A DNA stretch of 32,759 nucleotides, from assembly GCA_017615245.1 (NCBI GenBank), contig JAGAAL010000048.1, positions 1 to 32,759 on the forward strand. Direction: 5' to 3'. The translations under genes and the position numbers were made by a program. The notes under the pieces were generated by a model. The model did no database searches. It was not told the origin of the DNA and saw only the letters and a program-made list of their open reading frames with translations. Shown piece by piece: positions 16,595 to 24,085 of the stretch (the stretch's first letter is position 1; every line of letters begins with the position of its first letter). This DNA comes from Bacteroidaceae bacterium (lineage in GTDB: Bacteria; Bacteroidota; Bacteroidia; Bacteroidales; Bacteroidaceae).

Positions 16595-19500
16595 TTGATA
16601 ACCTCCTTTCTACCATTATGAATATACACTCCCTTTATGGTCGGCTGTTTGTCCAGCTTGCGTCCATTCATGTCGTACCACTGCTCTGTGCCGTCAGCAT
16701 CCGTGGTGTGGATGTATCTGATGCTAGTGCTGCCATCACCTATTGAGCTGTCTAACGATCGGGCATTGCTTCCTGATTCAATGTATGCACGGAATGGTGG
16801 AAGATAGACGTTGGCATTGCCTTCAGGAACCTGTCCCCACTTACCGCCGTGCTGCAGGATGTACTTGCTTTCTGCCTCGGCATTAGTCAGGCCCGTGAAC
16901 GTACCTTTGAACGTGTAGCCATCGACAGTCGTGCTTGCAATCTCCGTTGATGTCACGGCTATGTTGTTACAGCTCTCTGTGAAGTTAGTACTACCCATTA
17001 CAGCAACAAGGTACGGCGTGTTAGCAGTGGGTGCTTCCACCTCTTCGAAGTTCAGTGATGTGCCATTGGCACCGCTTACGACACTGCCCAGGGTATAGTA
17101 CTTGACAGTTGTGCCAGTTTCTGGAGTGAATGGCAGGCATACGGTGAAGAGGTTGGCAGCATTACCATCGATGGTCTTGTCACCCTCGCTATTACCCGGA
17201 GCCTTCAGCGTACGGCTATAGGTCAAGTAGTCTGGCCCTACCTCCTTTGGTAGTGGATTGGCACTTGACATACTTTCGTCAATGTCGACGGTGTAGCCGT
17301 TTTCATCCTGAGTGATGATACCATCCTCATAGTCGATGTCCTTCGCCTCTACGGTCAAGATACCGGCAGCGTAAGTAATACTGTAGTTTTCGTTGTACAA
17401 TCCGCTAGGGATGATGTAGTAGGTTCCTACAGGACTATTGGCTGTGTAGGTTATACCAGTGCCGTCTTTAGCGCTATTATAAGTATAGCGGAGTGTTCCG
17501 CTGAGCACTGACAGATCCTCGTTTTCTGCAAAGCCGTCGTAAGAGACGTCGTCATTGGCAGCATCATCTCCGTAGCTGATGGTCTTCTCGTTGGCAGTTA
17601 CGACCAATGGCCTCTCTGTGACTCCTGCCACGGTTGTTCTCTGGCTGCCAGTCGTAGCGAACTTGTAGTTGCCTTTGTCCTTACCTCTAAGAGTGACGTC
17701 GACAATCGACACGGTCTTTTTCTTGCCGACATCCTTTGTGTTGAACAGACCCGAGGCGGTGAAAGTCAAATCCTCGCCATCAATCTTTCCGTTAATCACT
17801 GCGTTGGTGAAGTCAAGCGTGGCGGTTCTTTCACCATCGTAAACCTTGTCCTTGGCTTTGACTCCTGCTATGGTGATTGTTTTCTGTACGATGGTCAGCG
17901 TACCGAATCTTGCTATTATGTTAGCATACTGGTCGGCATTTGTCAATGTGTAGGTGAAGGTGTTCTTGACTTTGTCCCCTACATTCTTCACTTCCTCAGC
18001 CGTCGGAGTAATTGTCACCACATCGCCTGTGCCCAGGGTGAATATCTTGCCGGTATCATCTGCAGGAATCTCTGTTCCATTATACGTTACTGTATAGACA
18101 TCTTCCTTATGTGTCTGTGCATCATATTCCCAACTTCTTGTGGCAGAACTGATTATCAGTGCTTTCGTGCTGGCGACGATGGTCAGTGTACCGCCTTCCA
18201 CAATTACTGTGTAGTTGGGGTTCGTGCCTGCCGTGACAGTAATCGCATAGTCACCGATGGATTGACCTGCCTCTCGGCTCAGCGTATAGTTAATCTTATC
18301 TCCTTCCACTGCTCCTGTGACAGTTGCTGTCAGTTCTGGGTCAGTTGATTCATCGTTGTCATAGACCTTCGTCTGGTCGTCGGCCTTGATGGTGATGGAT
18401 TTCTGTGTAATCAAGAAGTTTCCGCTTTCCACGTTTACCGAGTAGTTGGGGTTCGTGCCTGCTGTGACAGTAATCGCATAGTCACCGACATTCTGTCCAT
18501 CCTCGCGGCTTAGGCTGTAGTTGATCTCGTCTCCTTCCACAGTTCCTGTTACGGTTGCTGTCAGCTCAGGATCGGTTTCGCCGTAGACCTTTGTCTTGTC
18601 ATCAGCCTTGATCGTGATTTCTGCAGGCGTGATGCTGAAGGTACCGGCTTCAACGTTCACCGTGTAGTTCGGGTTGCTGCCCTCTTCCACGGTCACGGTG
18701 ATGTCGTAGTCGTCAACATCCTGTCCATCTTCGCGGCTCAGGCTGTAGTTAATCTCGTCTCCTTCTACAGCTCCTGTAATGGTTGCTGTCAGCTCTGGGT
18801 CAGTTGAAGCATCGTTGTCATAGACTTTTGTCTTGTCGTCCGCACTAATCGTGATTTCTGCAGGCGTGATGCTGAAGGTACCGGCTTCAACGTTCACCGT
18901 GTAGTTCGGGTTGCTGCCCGCGGTGACGGTGATGTCGTAATCGTCAACATCCTGTCCATCTTCGCGGCTTAGGCTGTAGTTGATCTCGTCTCCTTCTACA
19001 GCTCCTGTTACGGTTGCCGTCAGCTCTGGGTCAGTTGAAGCATCGTTATCATAGACCTTTGTCTTGTCGTCTGCACTAATCGTGATTTCTGCAGGCGTGA
19101 TGCTGAAGGTACCGGCTTCAACGTTCACCGTGTAGTTCGGGTTGCTGCCCGCGGTGACGGTGATGTCGTAGTCGTCAACATCCTGTCCATCCTCGCGGCT
19201 CAGGCTGTAGTTAATCTCGTCTCCTTCTACAGCTCCTGTTACGGTTGCTGTCAGCTCTGGGTCAGTTGAAGCATCGTTGTCATAGACTTTTGTCTTGTCG
19301 TCTGCACTAATCGTGATTGCTGCAGGCGTGATGCTGAAGGTGCCGGCTTCAACCGTTACTGTGTAGTTCGGGTTGCTGCCCTCTTCCACGGTGATTATGT
19401 AGTCGTCAACATTCTGTCCATCCTCGCGGCTCAGGCTGTAGTTGATCTTGTCTCCTTCCGCAGCTCCTGTTACGGTTGCTGTCAGCTCTGGGTCAGTTGA

Positions 19501-22500
19501 TTTATCATTGTCATAGACCTTCGTCTTGTCGTCGGCCTTGATGGTGATGGACTTCTCCGTAATTTTGAAGTTTCCGCCTTCCACGCTTACCGTGTAGTTG
19601 GGGTTCGTGCCTGTCGTGACAGTAATCGCATAGTTACCGACGGCCTGGCCTGCTTCTCGGCTCAGTGTATAGTTAATCTCGTCTCCTTCCACAGCGCCAG
19701 TTACTGTCGCCGTCAGCTGAGGATCGGTCGTTGCGTCGTTATCATAGACCTTGCTCTTGTCGTCAGCCTTGATTGTAATCGCTGCAGGATTGATTTTGAA
19801 CTTACCCTTCTCCACCGTCACTGTGTAGTTCTGGTTCGAGTTCGCAGCCGCGGTCACGATGATGTCGTACTCGCCAACATTCTGTCCCGCAGTGCGGTTC
19901 AGGCTGTATGAAGGCGCTACGCCGTTCGTCGGCTTACCCGTCACCGTCGCCGTCAGTTGAGGATCGGTCGTTGCGTTGTTATCATAGGTCTTTGTCTTGT
20001 CATCAGCCTTGATTGTGATTGCTGCAGGATTGATTTTGAACTTACCCTTCTCCACCGTCACTGTGTAGTTCGGGTTCGAGTTCGCAGCTGCGGTCACGGT
20101 GATGTCGTACTCGTCAACATCCTGTCCCTCAGCTCGGCTCAGGCTGTATGAAAGCGCTACTCCGTTCTCCGGTTTGCCCGTCACCGTCGCCGTCAGCTGA
20201 GGATCGGTTGTCGCGTTGTTGTCATAGACCTTCGTCTTGTTGTCTGCCGTTATCTTGATTGCTGCCGGCGTGATTGTGAACTTCGCACCTTCCACCGTTA
20301 CCGTGTAGTTCGGGTTGCTGCCCGCGGTGACAGCGATCTCATACTCGTTCACGGCCTGGCCTGCTGCTCGGCTCAGCGTATAGTTGATCTCGTCGCCTTC
20401 CACAGCGCCTGTTACTGTCGCCGTCAGCTGAGGATCGGTTGTCGCGTTGTTGTCATAGACCTTCGTCTTGTTGTCTGCCGTTATCTTGATCGCTGCTGGC
20501 GTGATTGTGAACGTGCCGGTCACATACTTAACTTCGTAGTTCCCCTGCAGATAGGTGTTCTCTTTGCCTTCTACTGCTGTATAGGTTCCACTCGGAGCCG
20601 CAGTGATGGTGTATGGCCCGACTGCCTCGCCTGTAGCTCTGCTGACCGTGTAGGCCGTGAAGGTTTCGCCTTCGGACAGACCTGTTACTGTCGCGGTGTA
20701 GCTGGCAGGATTCGTCGGGTCGTTATCGTAGACCTTGTTGTTGTTGTCCGCCGTTACCGTAATCGCTGCCGGCTTGATTGTGAACGTGCCGGTCACATAC
20801 TTAACTTCGTAGTTCCCCTGCAGATAGGTGTTCTCTTTGCCTTCTACTGGTGTATAGGTTCCACTCGGAGCCGGAGTAATCGTGTATGGCCCGACTGTCT
20901 CGCCTGTAGCTCTGCTGACCGTGTAGGCTGTGAAGCTGTCTCCAGCCTCAGCTCCTGTTACGGTCGCGGTGTAGCTGCCAGGATTCGTTGCGTTGTTATC
21001 ATATACCTTCTCCATGTCATCAGCCTTGACCGTGATTGCCTTCGGCGTCACCTCCAGCGTGCCTGCTTCGATGGTGACTAGGTAGTTGCCTACCTGTGTG
21101 GCTTGTGTGCTGCTGACAGTTACGCCATCGACGGTGGCTATCACGTTAGATGTGCTGCCCACATTGGTGATTTCGCTTTCTGATGTCATGGTCACAGTGA
21201 AGGTATGATTATCACCATCAGGTAACCCATTGACTTCAAAGTTACCATACGTCAGTGGTGTGCCGTTGTACTCTTTGCTGGTAGAGCCTGCTGTGATGGT
21301 GACGGGAATTTGATTGGAAACCGTGGCGTTGACGGTTACATCGTAGATAGGCATGGTAAGTGTAGTGCTGCTGATGACGTCAGAGGTCACGTCGGTACCA
21401 CCGTTGGTTTTCGTTGCTGTATAGACCACGTTACTACCTGTGCCGCTATAGCCGAGGGTGAACGTGGTACCTTCGGCGTAATAATCTGTGTTGTTGTATG
21501 TTATAACAGGAGAACTGATGCCAGTGGGAGTACTGCTAACGGTAGCTGTAACGTTTGTGCCGGTGGTAACTTTGCCAATATGTATTTGATTAGCATAATT
21601 GTTGCCAGTACCGTAAATGTAAACTGTGCATCCTGCTGGTATTCCGGCATAACTAAGATCCGGCTGGTCGGAAAGCATATAGATGCTCTTAAGGTTTGTG
21701 CAACCAGAGAAGGCATTGCTGCCGATAGCCGTCACGTTGGCGGGGATGATGATTGATGTCAACTTGGAGCAGCTATCGAAGGCTTTGTTGCCGATGGTCG
21801 TCACGCTGGTGGGGACGGTATAGGAGGTTCCTGTTTTGCCTGCGGGATAGGCTATGAGTTGAGTGCCAGCTTTGTTCATCAGCACGTTATCCACGGCCTT
21901 GAAAGATGAATTGTTGGTATTAACCGAAATCGTTGTCAACTTGGTGCAACCAGAGAAGGGATTGCTGCCGATACTTGTCACGTACCTAGGGATGGTAATT
22001 GATGTCAGGCTGGTGCAGCCATCGAAGGCATAGTCGCCGATGCTTGTCACATTGGTAGGGATGGTGACTGAACTCAACTTGGTGCAACCAGAGAAGGCAT
22101 TGTCGCCGATGGTCATCAACTGCGTGCCATTTGCGAAGGTGATTGAACTCAAACTGGTGCAACCAGAGAAGACATTATTGCCGATGCTTGTCACGCTAGC
22201 AGGGATGGTGATTGATCTCAAACTGGTGCAACCAGAGAAGACATCGTTGCCGATGGTATTCAAGTTGGTGGCTTGGATATTAATAGTCCTAACGCGGGTT
22301 CTTCCAGAAAAGACATCGTCATTGATGGCCGTTACGGTCTTTTGATTACTTCCATTACCGACCTTATTGGGAATATTAATAGTTGTTGTATTTGTCCTGC
22401 CATTGTATTTCGTTATCGTGGCATTATTACCACTCACTACGTATTCCCAGTCTCCATACGTTTCTGCCCACGCTATAGCGGAGGTGAACACACATACGAG

Positions 22501-22557
22501 CAGCAGTATGGCTGTCCGCATGAACTTTGTTTTGTTTTTGGTATAAGTTTCCATCAT
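16591..22557 (-). CDS. Giant surface protein: BspA-type leucine-rich repeats plus MBG/YDG repeat array
   Basis: 1988 residues. The signal peptide is MRTAILLLVCVFTSAIAWA (from Met13; Met1, Met2 or Met13 may be the true start). BspA/Treponema-type leucine-rich repeats (about 75-312; consensus SIGNNAFSGCTSLSSITIP) come first, then a linker, then about 15 MBG/YDG-type beta domains (about 414-1737), most with A-x-I-T-I-x-A-D-x-K-T-K-V-Y-D-N-x-A and NPNYTV. A beta-rich C-terminal region and the tail MNGRKLDKQPTIKGVYIHNG complete it. Known of such domains: BspA repeats are found in host- and partner-binding surface proteins, and MBG arrays act as stalks. Inference: an adhesin whose stalk length varies by recombination. 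Promoter near 22715. The 3' end carries the ribosome binding site of the following peptide gene. Confidence 0.88.
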   Translation of the reverse strand: MMETYTKNKTKFMRTAILLLVCVFTSAIAWAETYGDWEYVVSGNNATITKYNGRTNTTTINIPNKVGNGSNQKTVTAINDDVFSGRTRVRTINIQATNLNTIGNDVFSGCTSLRSITIPASVTSIGNNVFSGCTSLSSITFANGTQLMTIGDNAFSGCTKLSSVTIPTNVTSIGDYAFDGCTSLTSITIPRYVTSIGSNPFSGCTKLTTISVNTNNSSFKAVDNVLMNKAGTQLIAYPAGKTGTSYTVPTSVTTIGNKAFDSCSKLTSIIIPANVTAIGSNAFSGCTNLKSIYMLSDQPDLSYAGIPAGCTVYIYGTGNNYANQIHIGKVTTGTNVTATVSSTPTGISSPVITYNNTDYYAEGTTFTLGYSGTGSNVVYTATKTNGGTDVTSDVISSTTLTMPIYDVTVNATVSNQIPVTITAGSTSKEYNGTPLTYGNFEVNGLPDGDNHTFTVTMTSESEITNVGSTSNVIATVDGVTVSSTQATQVGNYLVTIEAGTLEVTPKAITVKADDMEKVYDNNATNPGSYTATVTGAEAGDSFTAYTVSRATGETVGPYTITPAPSGTYTPVEGKENTYLQGNYEVKYVTGTFTIKPAAITVTADNNNKVYDNDPTNPASYTATVTGLSEGETFTAYTVSRATGEAVGPYTITAAPSGTYTAVEGKENTYLQGNYEVKYVTGTFTITPAAIKITADNKTKVYDNNATTDPQLTATVTGAVEGDEINYTLSRAAGQAVNEYEIAVTAGSNPNYTVTVEGAKFTITPAAIKITADNKTKVYDNNATTDPQLTATVTGKPENGVALSYSLSRAEGQDVDEYDITVTAAANSNPNYTVTVEKGKFKINPAAITIKADDKTKTYDNNATTDPQLTATVTGKPTNGVAPSYSLNRTAGQNVGEYDIIVTAAANSNQNYTVTVEKGKFKINPAAITIKADDKSKVYDNDATTDPQLTATVTGAVEGDEINYTLSREAGQAVGNYAITVTTGTNPNYTVSVEGGNFKITEKSITIKADDKTKVYDNDKSTDPELTATVTGAAEGDKINYSLSREDGQNVDDYIITVEEGSNPNYTVTVEAGTFSITPAAITISADDKTKVYDNDASTDPELTATVTGAVEGDEINYSLSREDGQDVDDYDITVTAGSNPNYTVNVEAGTFSITPAEITISADDKTKVYDNDASTDPELTATVTGAVEGDEINYSLSREDGQDVDDYDITVTAGSNPNYTVNVEAGTFSITPAEITISADDKTKVYDNDASTDPELTATITGAVEGDEINYSLSREDGQDVDDYDITVTVEEGSNPNYTVNVEAGTFSITPAEITIKADDKTKVYGETDPELTATVTGTVEGDEINYSLSREDGQNVGDYAITVTAGTNPNYSVNVESGNFLITQKSITIKADDQTKVYDNDESTDPELTATVTGAVEGDKINYTLSREAGQSIGDYAITVTAGTNPNYTVIVEGGTLTIVASTKALIISSATRSWEYDAQTHKEDVYTVTYNGTEIPADDTGKIFTLGTGDVVTITPTAEEVKNVGDKVKNTFTYTLTNADQYANIIARFGTLTIVQKTITIAGVKAKDKVYDGERTATLDFTNAVINGKIDGEDLTFTASGLFNTKDVGKKKTVSIVDVTLRGKDKGNYKFATTGSQRTTVAGVTERPLVVTANEKTISYGDDAANDDVSYDGFAENEDLSVLSGTLRYTYNSAKDGTGITYTANSPVGTYYIIPSGLYNENYSITYAAGILTVEAKDIDYEDGIITQDENGYTVDIDESMSSANPLPKEVGPDYLTYSRTLKAPGNSEGDKTIDGNAANLFTVCLPFTPETGTTVKYYTLGSVVSGANGTSLNFEEVEAPTANTPYLVAVMGSTNFTESCNNIAVTSTEIASTTVDGYTFKGTFTGLTNAEAESKYILQHGGKWGQVPEGNANVYLPPFRAYIESGSNARSLDSSIGDGSTSIRYIHTTDADGTEQWYDMNGRKLDKQPTIKGVYIHNGRKEVIK
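16602..16609 (-). promoter_or_regulatory. Near-consensus Shine-Dalgarno for the 50-residue peptide
   Basis: AAAGGAGG on minus, with 7 bases to the ATG at 16594. It is formed by the codons for R-K-E-V at the end of the surface-protein gene (GRKEVIK then stop). None of the large neighbouring genes I checked has a comparable site, so it decides this start and suggests translational coupling or high expression of the peptide. Confidence 0.7.
18616..19314 (-). repeat. Three nearly identical tandem MBG units (231-237 bp)
   Basis: The word gatttctgcaggcgtgatgc recurs at 18616, 18853 and 19084, and in slightly changed form at 19315, with spacings of 237, 231 and 231 bases. Comparing the units at 18853 and 19084 I count about seven differences, all synonymous. 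The 6-base length difference adds two residues (V-T-V-E-E-G for V-T-A-G). This indicates recent duplication or gene conversion within the array. Confidence 0.85.
20507..21052 (-). repeat. Two long-form MBG units (273 bp each)
   Basis: gtgaacgtgccggtcacata occurs at 20507 and 20780, 273 bases apart. These two units are 14 residues longer than the others, with an added segment containing EGKENTYLQGNYEVKYVTGT. They form a separate subfamily at the N-terminal side of the MBG array. Confidence 0.8.
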
Positions 22558-22580
22558 GTTGTATTGTTTTATTGATTGAT

Positions 22581-22694
22581 TTATTTATTGGCAAATTGAT
22601 AGCTGTCACCCGTAAGGCTGACGATATAGTCAATGTCTACGTGCTTCAAATCGAACACGAATCGTAGCAGGTAGATGTCATATCTTACTTCCAT
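22581..22694 (-). CDS. Possible 37-residue upstream ORF in the surface-protein leader
   Basis: An ATG at 22694 opens a 37-codon frame starting MEVRYDIYLLRFVF and ending SLTGDSYQFANK, stop at 22581. It lies between the predicted promoter (22715) and the giant gene start (22557), so would be translated first on the same mRNA, 23 bases ahead. No Shine-Dalgarno is visible. It could be a leader peptide, a remnant of another gene's 3' end, or chance; the amino acid composition is protein-like but the length is too short to be sure. Confidence 0.3.
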   Translation of the reverse strand: MEVRYDIYLLRFVFDLKHVDIDYIVSLTGDSYQFANK

Positions 22695-22714
22695 AAGCTG
22701 TAGGTTTTCGGCTC

Positions 22715-22722
22715 CAAAGATA
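22715..22722 (-). promoter_or_regulatory. Bacteroidetes -7 promoter element for the giant surface-protein gene
   Basis: TATCTTTG on minus matches TAnnTTTG, giving a leader of about 150 bases. A second match, TAAATTTG followed by CACC, lies at 22829-22836. No clean -33 TTTG is seen for either. Two starts are possible. Confidence 0.5.
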
Positions 22723-23158
22723 CGCTTTTTCTCGGAATTAGCAGATAAAAAAGTACCAAAAAGTGCAAAATAGTCTAAAAATGTTCGTTCTTTCCCCCTT
22801 TATTATTATAATTAGGTGTAGAATGGTGCAAATTTAATGGTTATCGGTTATTGCTTAGCAGCCCCCTTAAGGGGGAGGATATGTTCTCTTGTTGTTCGAT
22901 GTGTACGAGGGAACAGGTACAAGACTTGTGGTGAGCCTGTCGAATCTGTATGAGGGGTAACAGGTACAAGTATAGGGTATAATAGGGAAAGAGATAGGGT
23001 GTAACAGGGGGAGATATAGGGTTGTTTCAGGTTCGGGCGGTCGAACCTATAAATAAGGGCGGGCGCCCTTACATCTGCGAGCGTCCGTCCTTATATGCGT
23101 GAGCGTTCGGTCGTAACCGACTTTTACTCTATGTGTGTTATCTCTACTATACGGGCCG
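22723..23158. repeat. Gene-free, repeat-rich spacer
   Basis: No credible gene is seen here. From the left it holds an AT-rich promoter region; a GC-rich element copy (22859-22879, CCCCCTTAAGGGGG core); drifting gggaacaggtacaag / ggggtaacaggtacaag / agatagggtgtaacaggg repeats (22910-23020); an inverted repeat AGGTTCGggcggtCGAACCT (23029-23048); a palindrome AAGGGCGGGCGCCCTT (23056-23071); and two related gcgagcgtccgtcc / gcgtgagcgttcggtcg words. The hairpins at 23029-23071 follow the esterase stop in the minus direction and may serve as its terminator. Confidence 0.6.
22859..22879. repeat. GC-rich interspersed element, copy 3 (short)
   Basis: AGCCCCCTTAAGGGGGAGGA keeps the C5/G5 inverted core but lacks the CTCCGAC segment of the longer copies. 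It lies upstream of the giant surface-protein promoters. Confidence 0.55.
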
Positions 23159-24004
23159 TTATTTCGCAAACCCTTTGGCGCGTAGCCATTGCATCAGTTG
23201 CTGGCTCCATGCCTCCGTGGTGGTATTGCCTGTGTCGGGCATCAGAGAGTAGGGACCTCGTCCGTCACCATACATGTGCATTTCGGCATTGGCTCCTGCC
23301 TTCTTCCATTCGAGGAACAGGGCCAACAGACCTGCGGCTACGTTGGGATGTTCGGCACGTGTCATGATGAGGAGTGGAGGAGCCTGCTGTGGAACGGTCA
23401 CCTTCATGAGTGAAGGACCGTAGCACGTGCAGAGGAAGTCGGGACGCTCCACAGGATCTGTGGCTGTGATGGTAGCTCCGATGGCTACGCCGCCTCCTGC
23501 CGAGAAGCCGAGGAAGCCGATCTTATGCTCGTCGAGATTCCATTCCTTGGCATGCTGGCGTACGAACCGTATGGCTGCCTTGCCGTCATCGGCTGCCAGT
23601 TGGATGATGCTGTCGCCGGCAGGGTAGTGCATCGGGTTAGCATCTGCCTGTGGGAACTGCTCAAACTTCGTGACATCCACCATCGGAGCCATCTGCATAC
23701 CGCCCTGTGGACGAGCCGTTTGTGTGTAGAGGTGATACTTCAGCCCAATGGCTGCAATGCCTCGCTCGTTGAGGAACGCTGCCATCTGTCGCACGTCGCT
23801 GTCCCATGATAGTGCACGCATGCCGCCACCGGCACACAGCACAACGGCACATCCGTTTGCCTTGTCGGCTTTTGGCAGATACACCTCGATGGTTCCTGCC
23901 CCTGCATCTTTCGTCGGCAGGTCGTACGTCGTTTGAGCCTTTATTGGCGAAAGGCAAAAGGCAAAAGGCAAAAGCCCAATAAATAGAATAGTTCTTCGTT
24001 TCAT
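23159..24004 (-). CDS. Secreted alpha/beta-hydrolase (esterase-like) with altered catalytic residues
   Basis: A 281-residue protein of usual length for acetylxylan-esterase-like alpha/beta-hydrolases. The signal peptide is 1-23 (ends IKAQ). Visible parts: CAVVLCAGGGMRALSWDSD (oxyanion region 57-61, AGGG in place of HGGG), DDGKAAIRFVRQHAKEWN, the nucleophile elbow GFSAGGG with Ser168, and TRAEHP (215-220). Where relatives have the catalytic Asp (A-D-D-D/E-x-x-V) and the GGHGFG His, this protein reads TRAEHPN and YGDGRGPYS. Neither expected residue is in place. It may use other residues (several Asp and H219 are nearby) or have lost activity. It shares a leader with the GH29 gene and lies beside the GH30 gene, suggesting a role in acetylated hemicellulose removal by inference. 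Confidence 0.75.
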   Translation of the reverse strand: MKRRTILFIGLLPFAFCLSPIKAQTTYDLPTKDAGAGTIEVYLPKADKANGCAVVLCAGGGMRALSWDSDVRQMAAFLNERGIAAIGLKYHLYTQTARPQGGMQMAPMVDVTKFEQFPQADANPMHYPAGDSIIQLAADDGKAAIRFVRQHAKEWNLDEHKIGFLGFSAGGGVAIGATITATDPVERPDFLCTCYGPSLMKVTVPQQAPPLLIMTRAEHPNVAAGLLALFLEWKKAGANAEMHMYGDGRGPYSLMPDTGNTTTEAWSQQLMQWLRAKGFAK

Positions 24005-24085
24005 ACGTTATTTCGTTTAATTGTTTCTAAAGTCTAGCATCTAAAGTCAAAGGTCAAAGGTTAACGTTAGCGTTAACGTCAAGGT
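24005..24085 (-). repeat. Spacer with shared leader and low-complexity repeat
   Basis: The first 21 bases (24005-24025) copy the GH29 leader. Then taaagtctagcatctaaagtcaaagg-like repeat runs to 24062. A near-palindrome GTTAACGTTAGCGTTAACG follows at about 24061-24079. No promoter of the TAnnTTTG type is visible, so the esterase is probably cotranscribed with the GH30 gene. Confidence 0.5.

Noticed and set aside
18616-21052. CRISPR-like regular repeats
   Set aside because: Units are 231-273 bp, in frame and encode MBG domains; no short repeats with unique spacers, no cas genes.
22910-23020. Possible CRISPR or direct-repeat array
   Set aside because: Words are short, imperfect and unevenly spaced; they look like degenerate low-complexity repeat.
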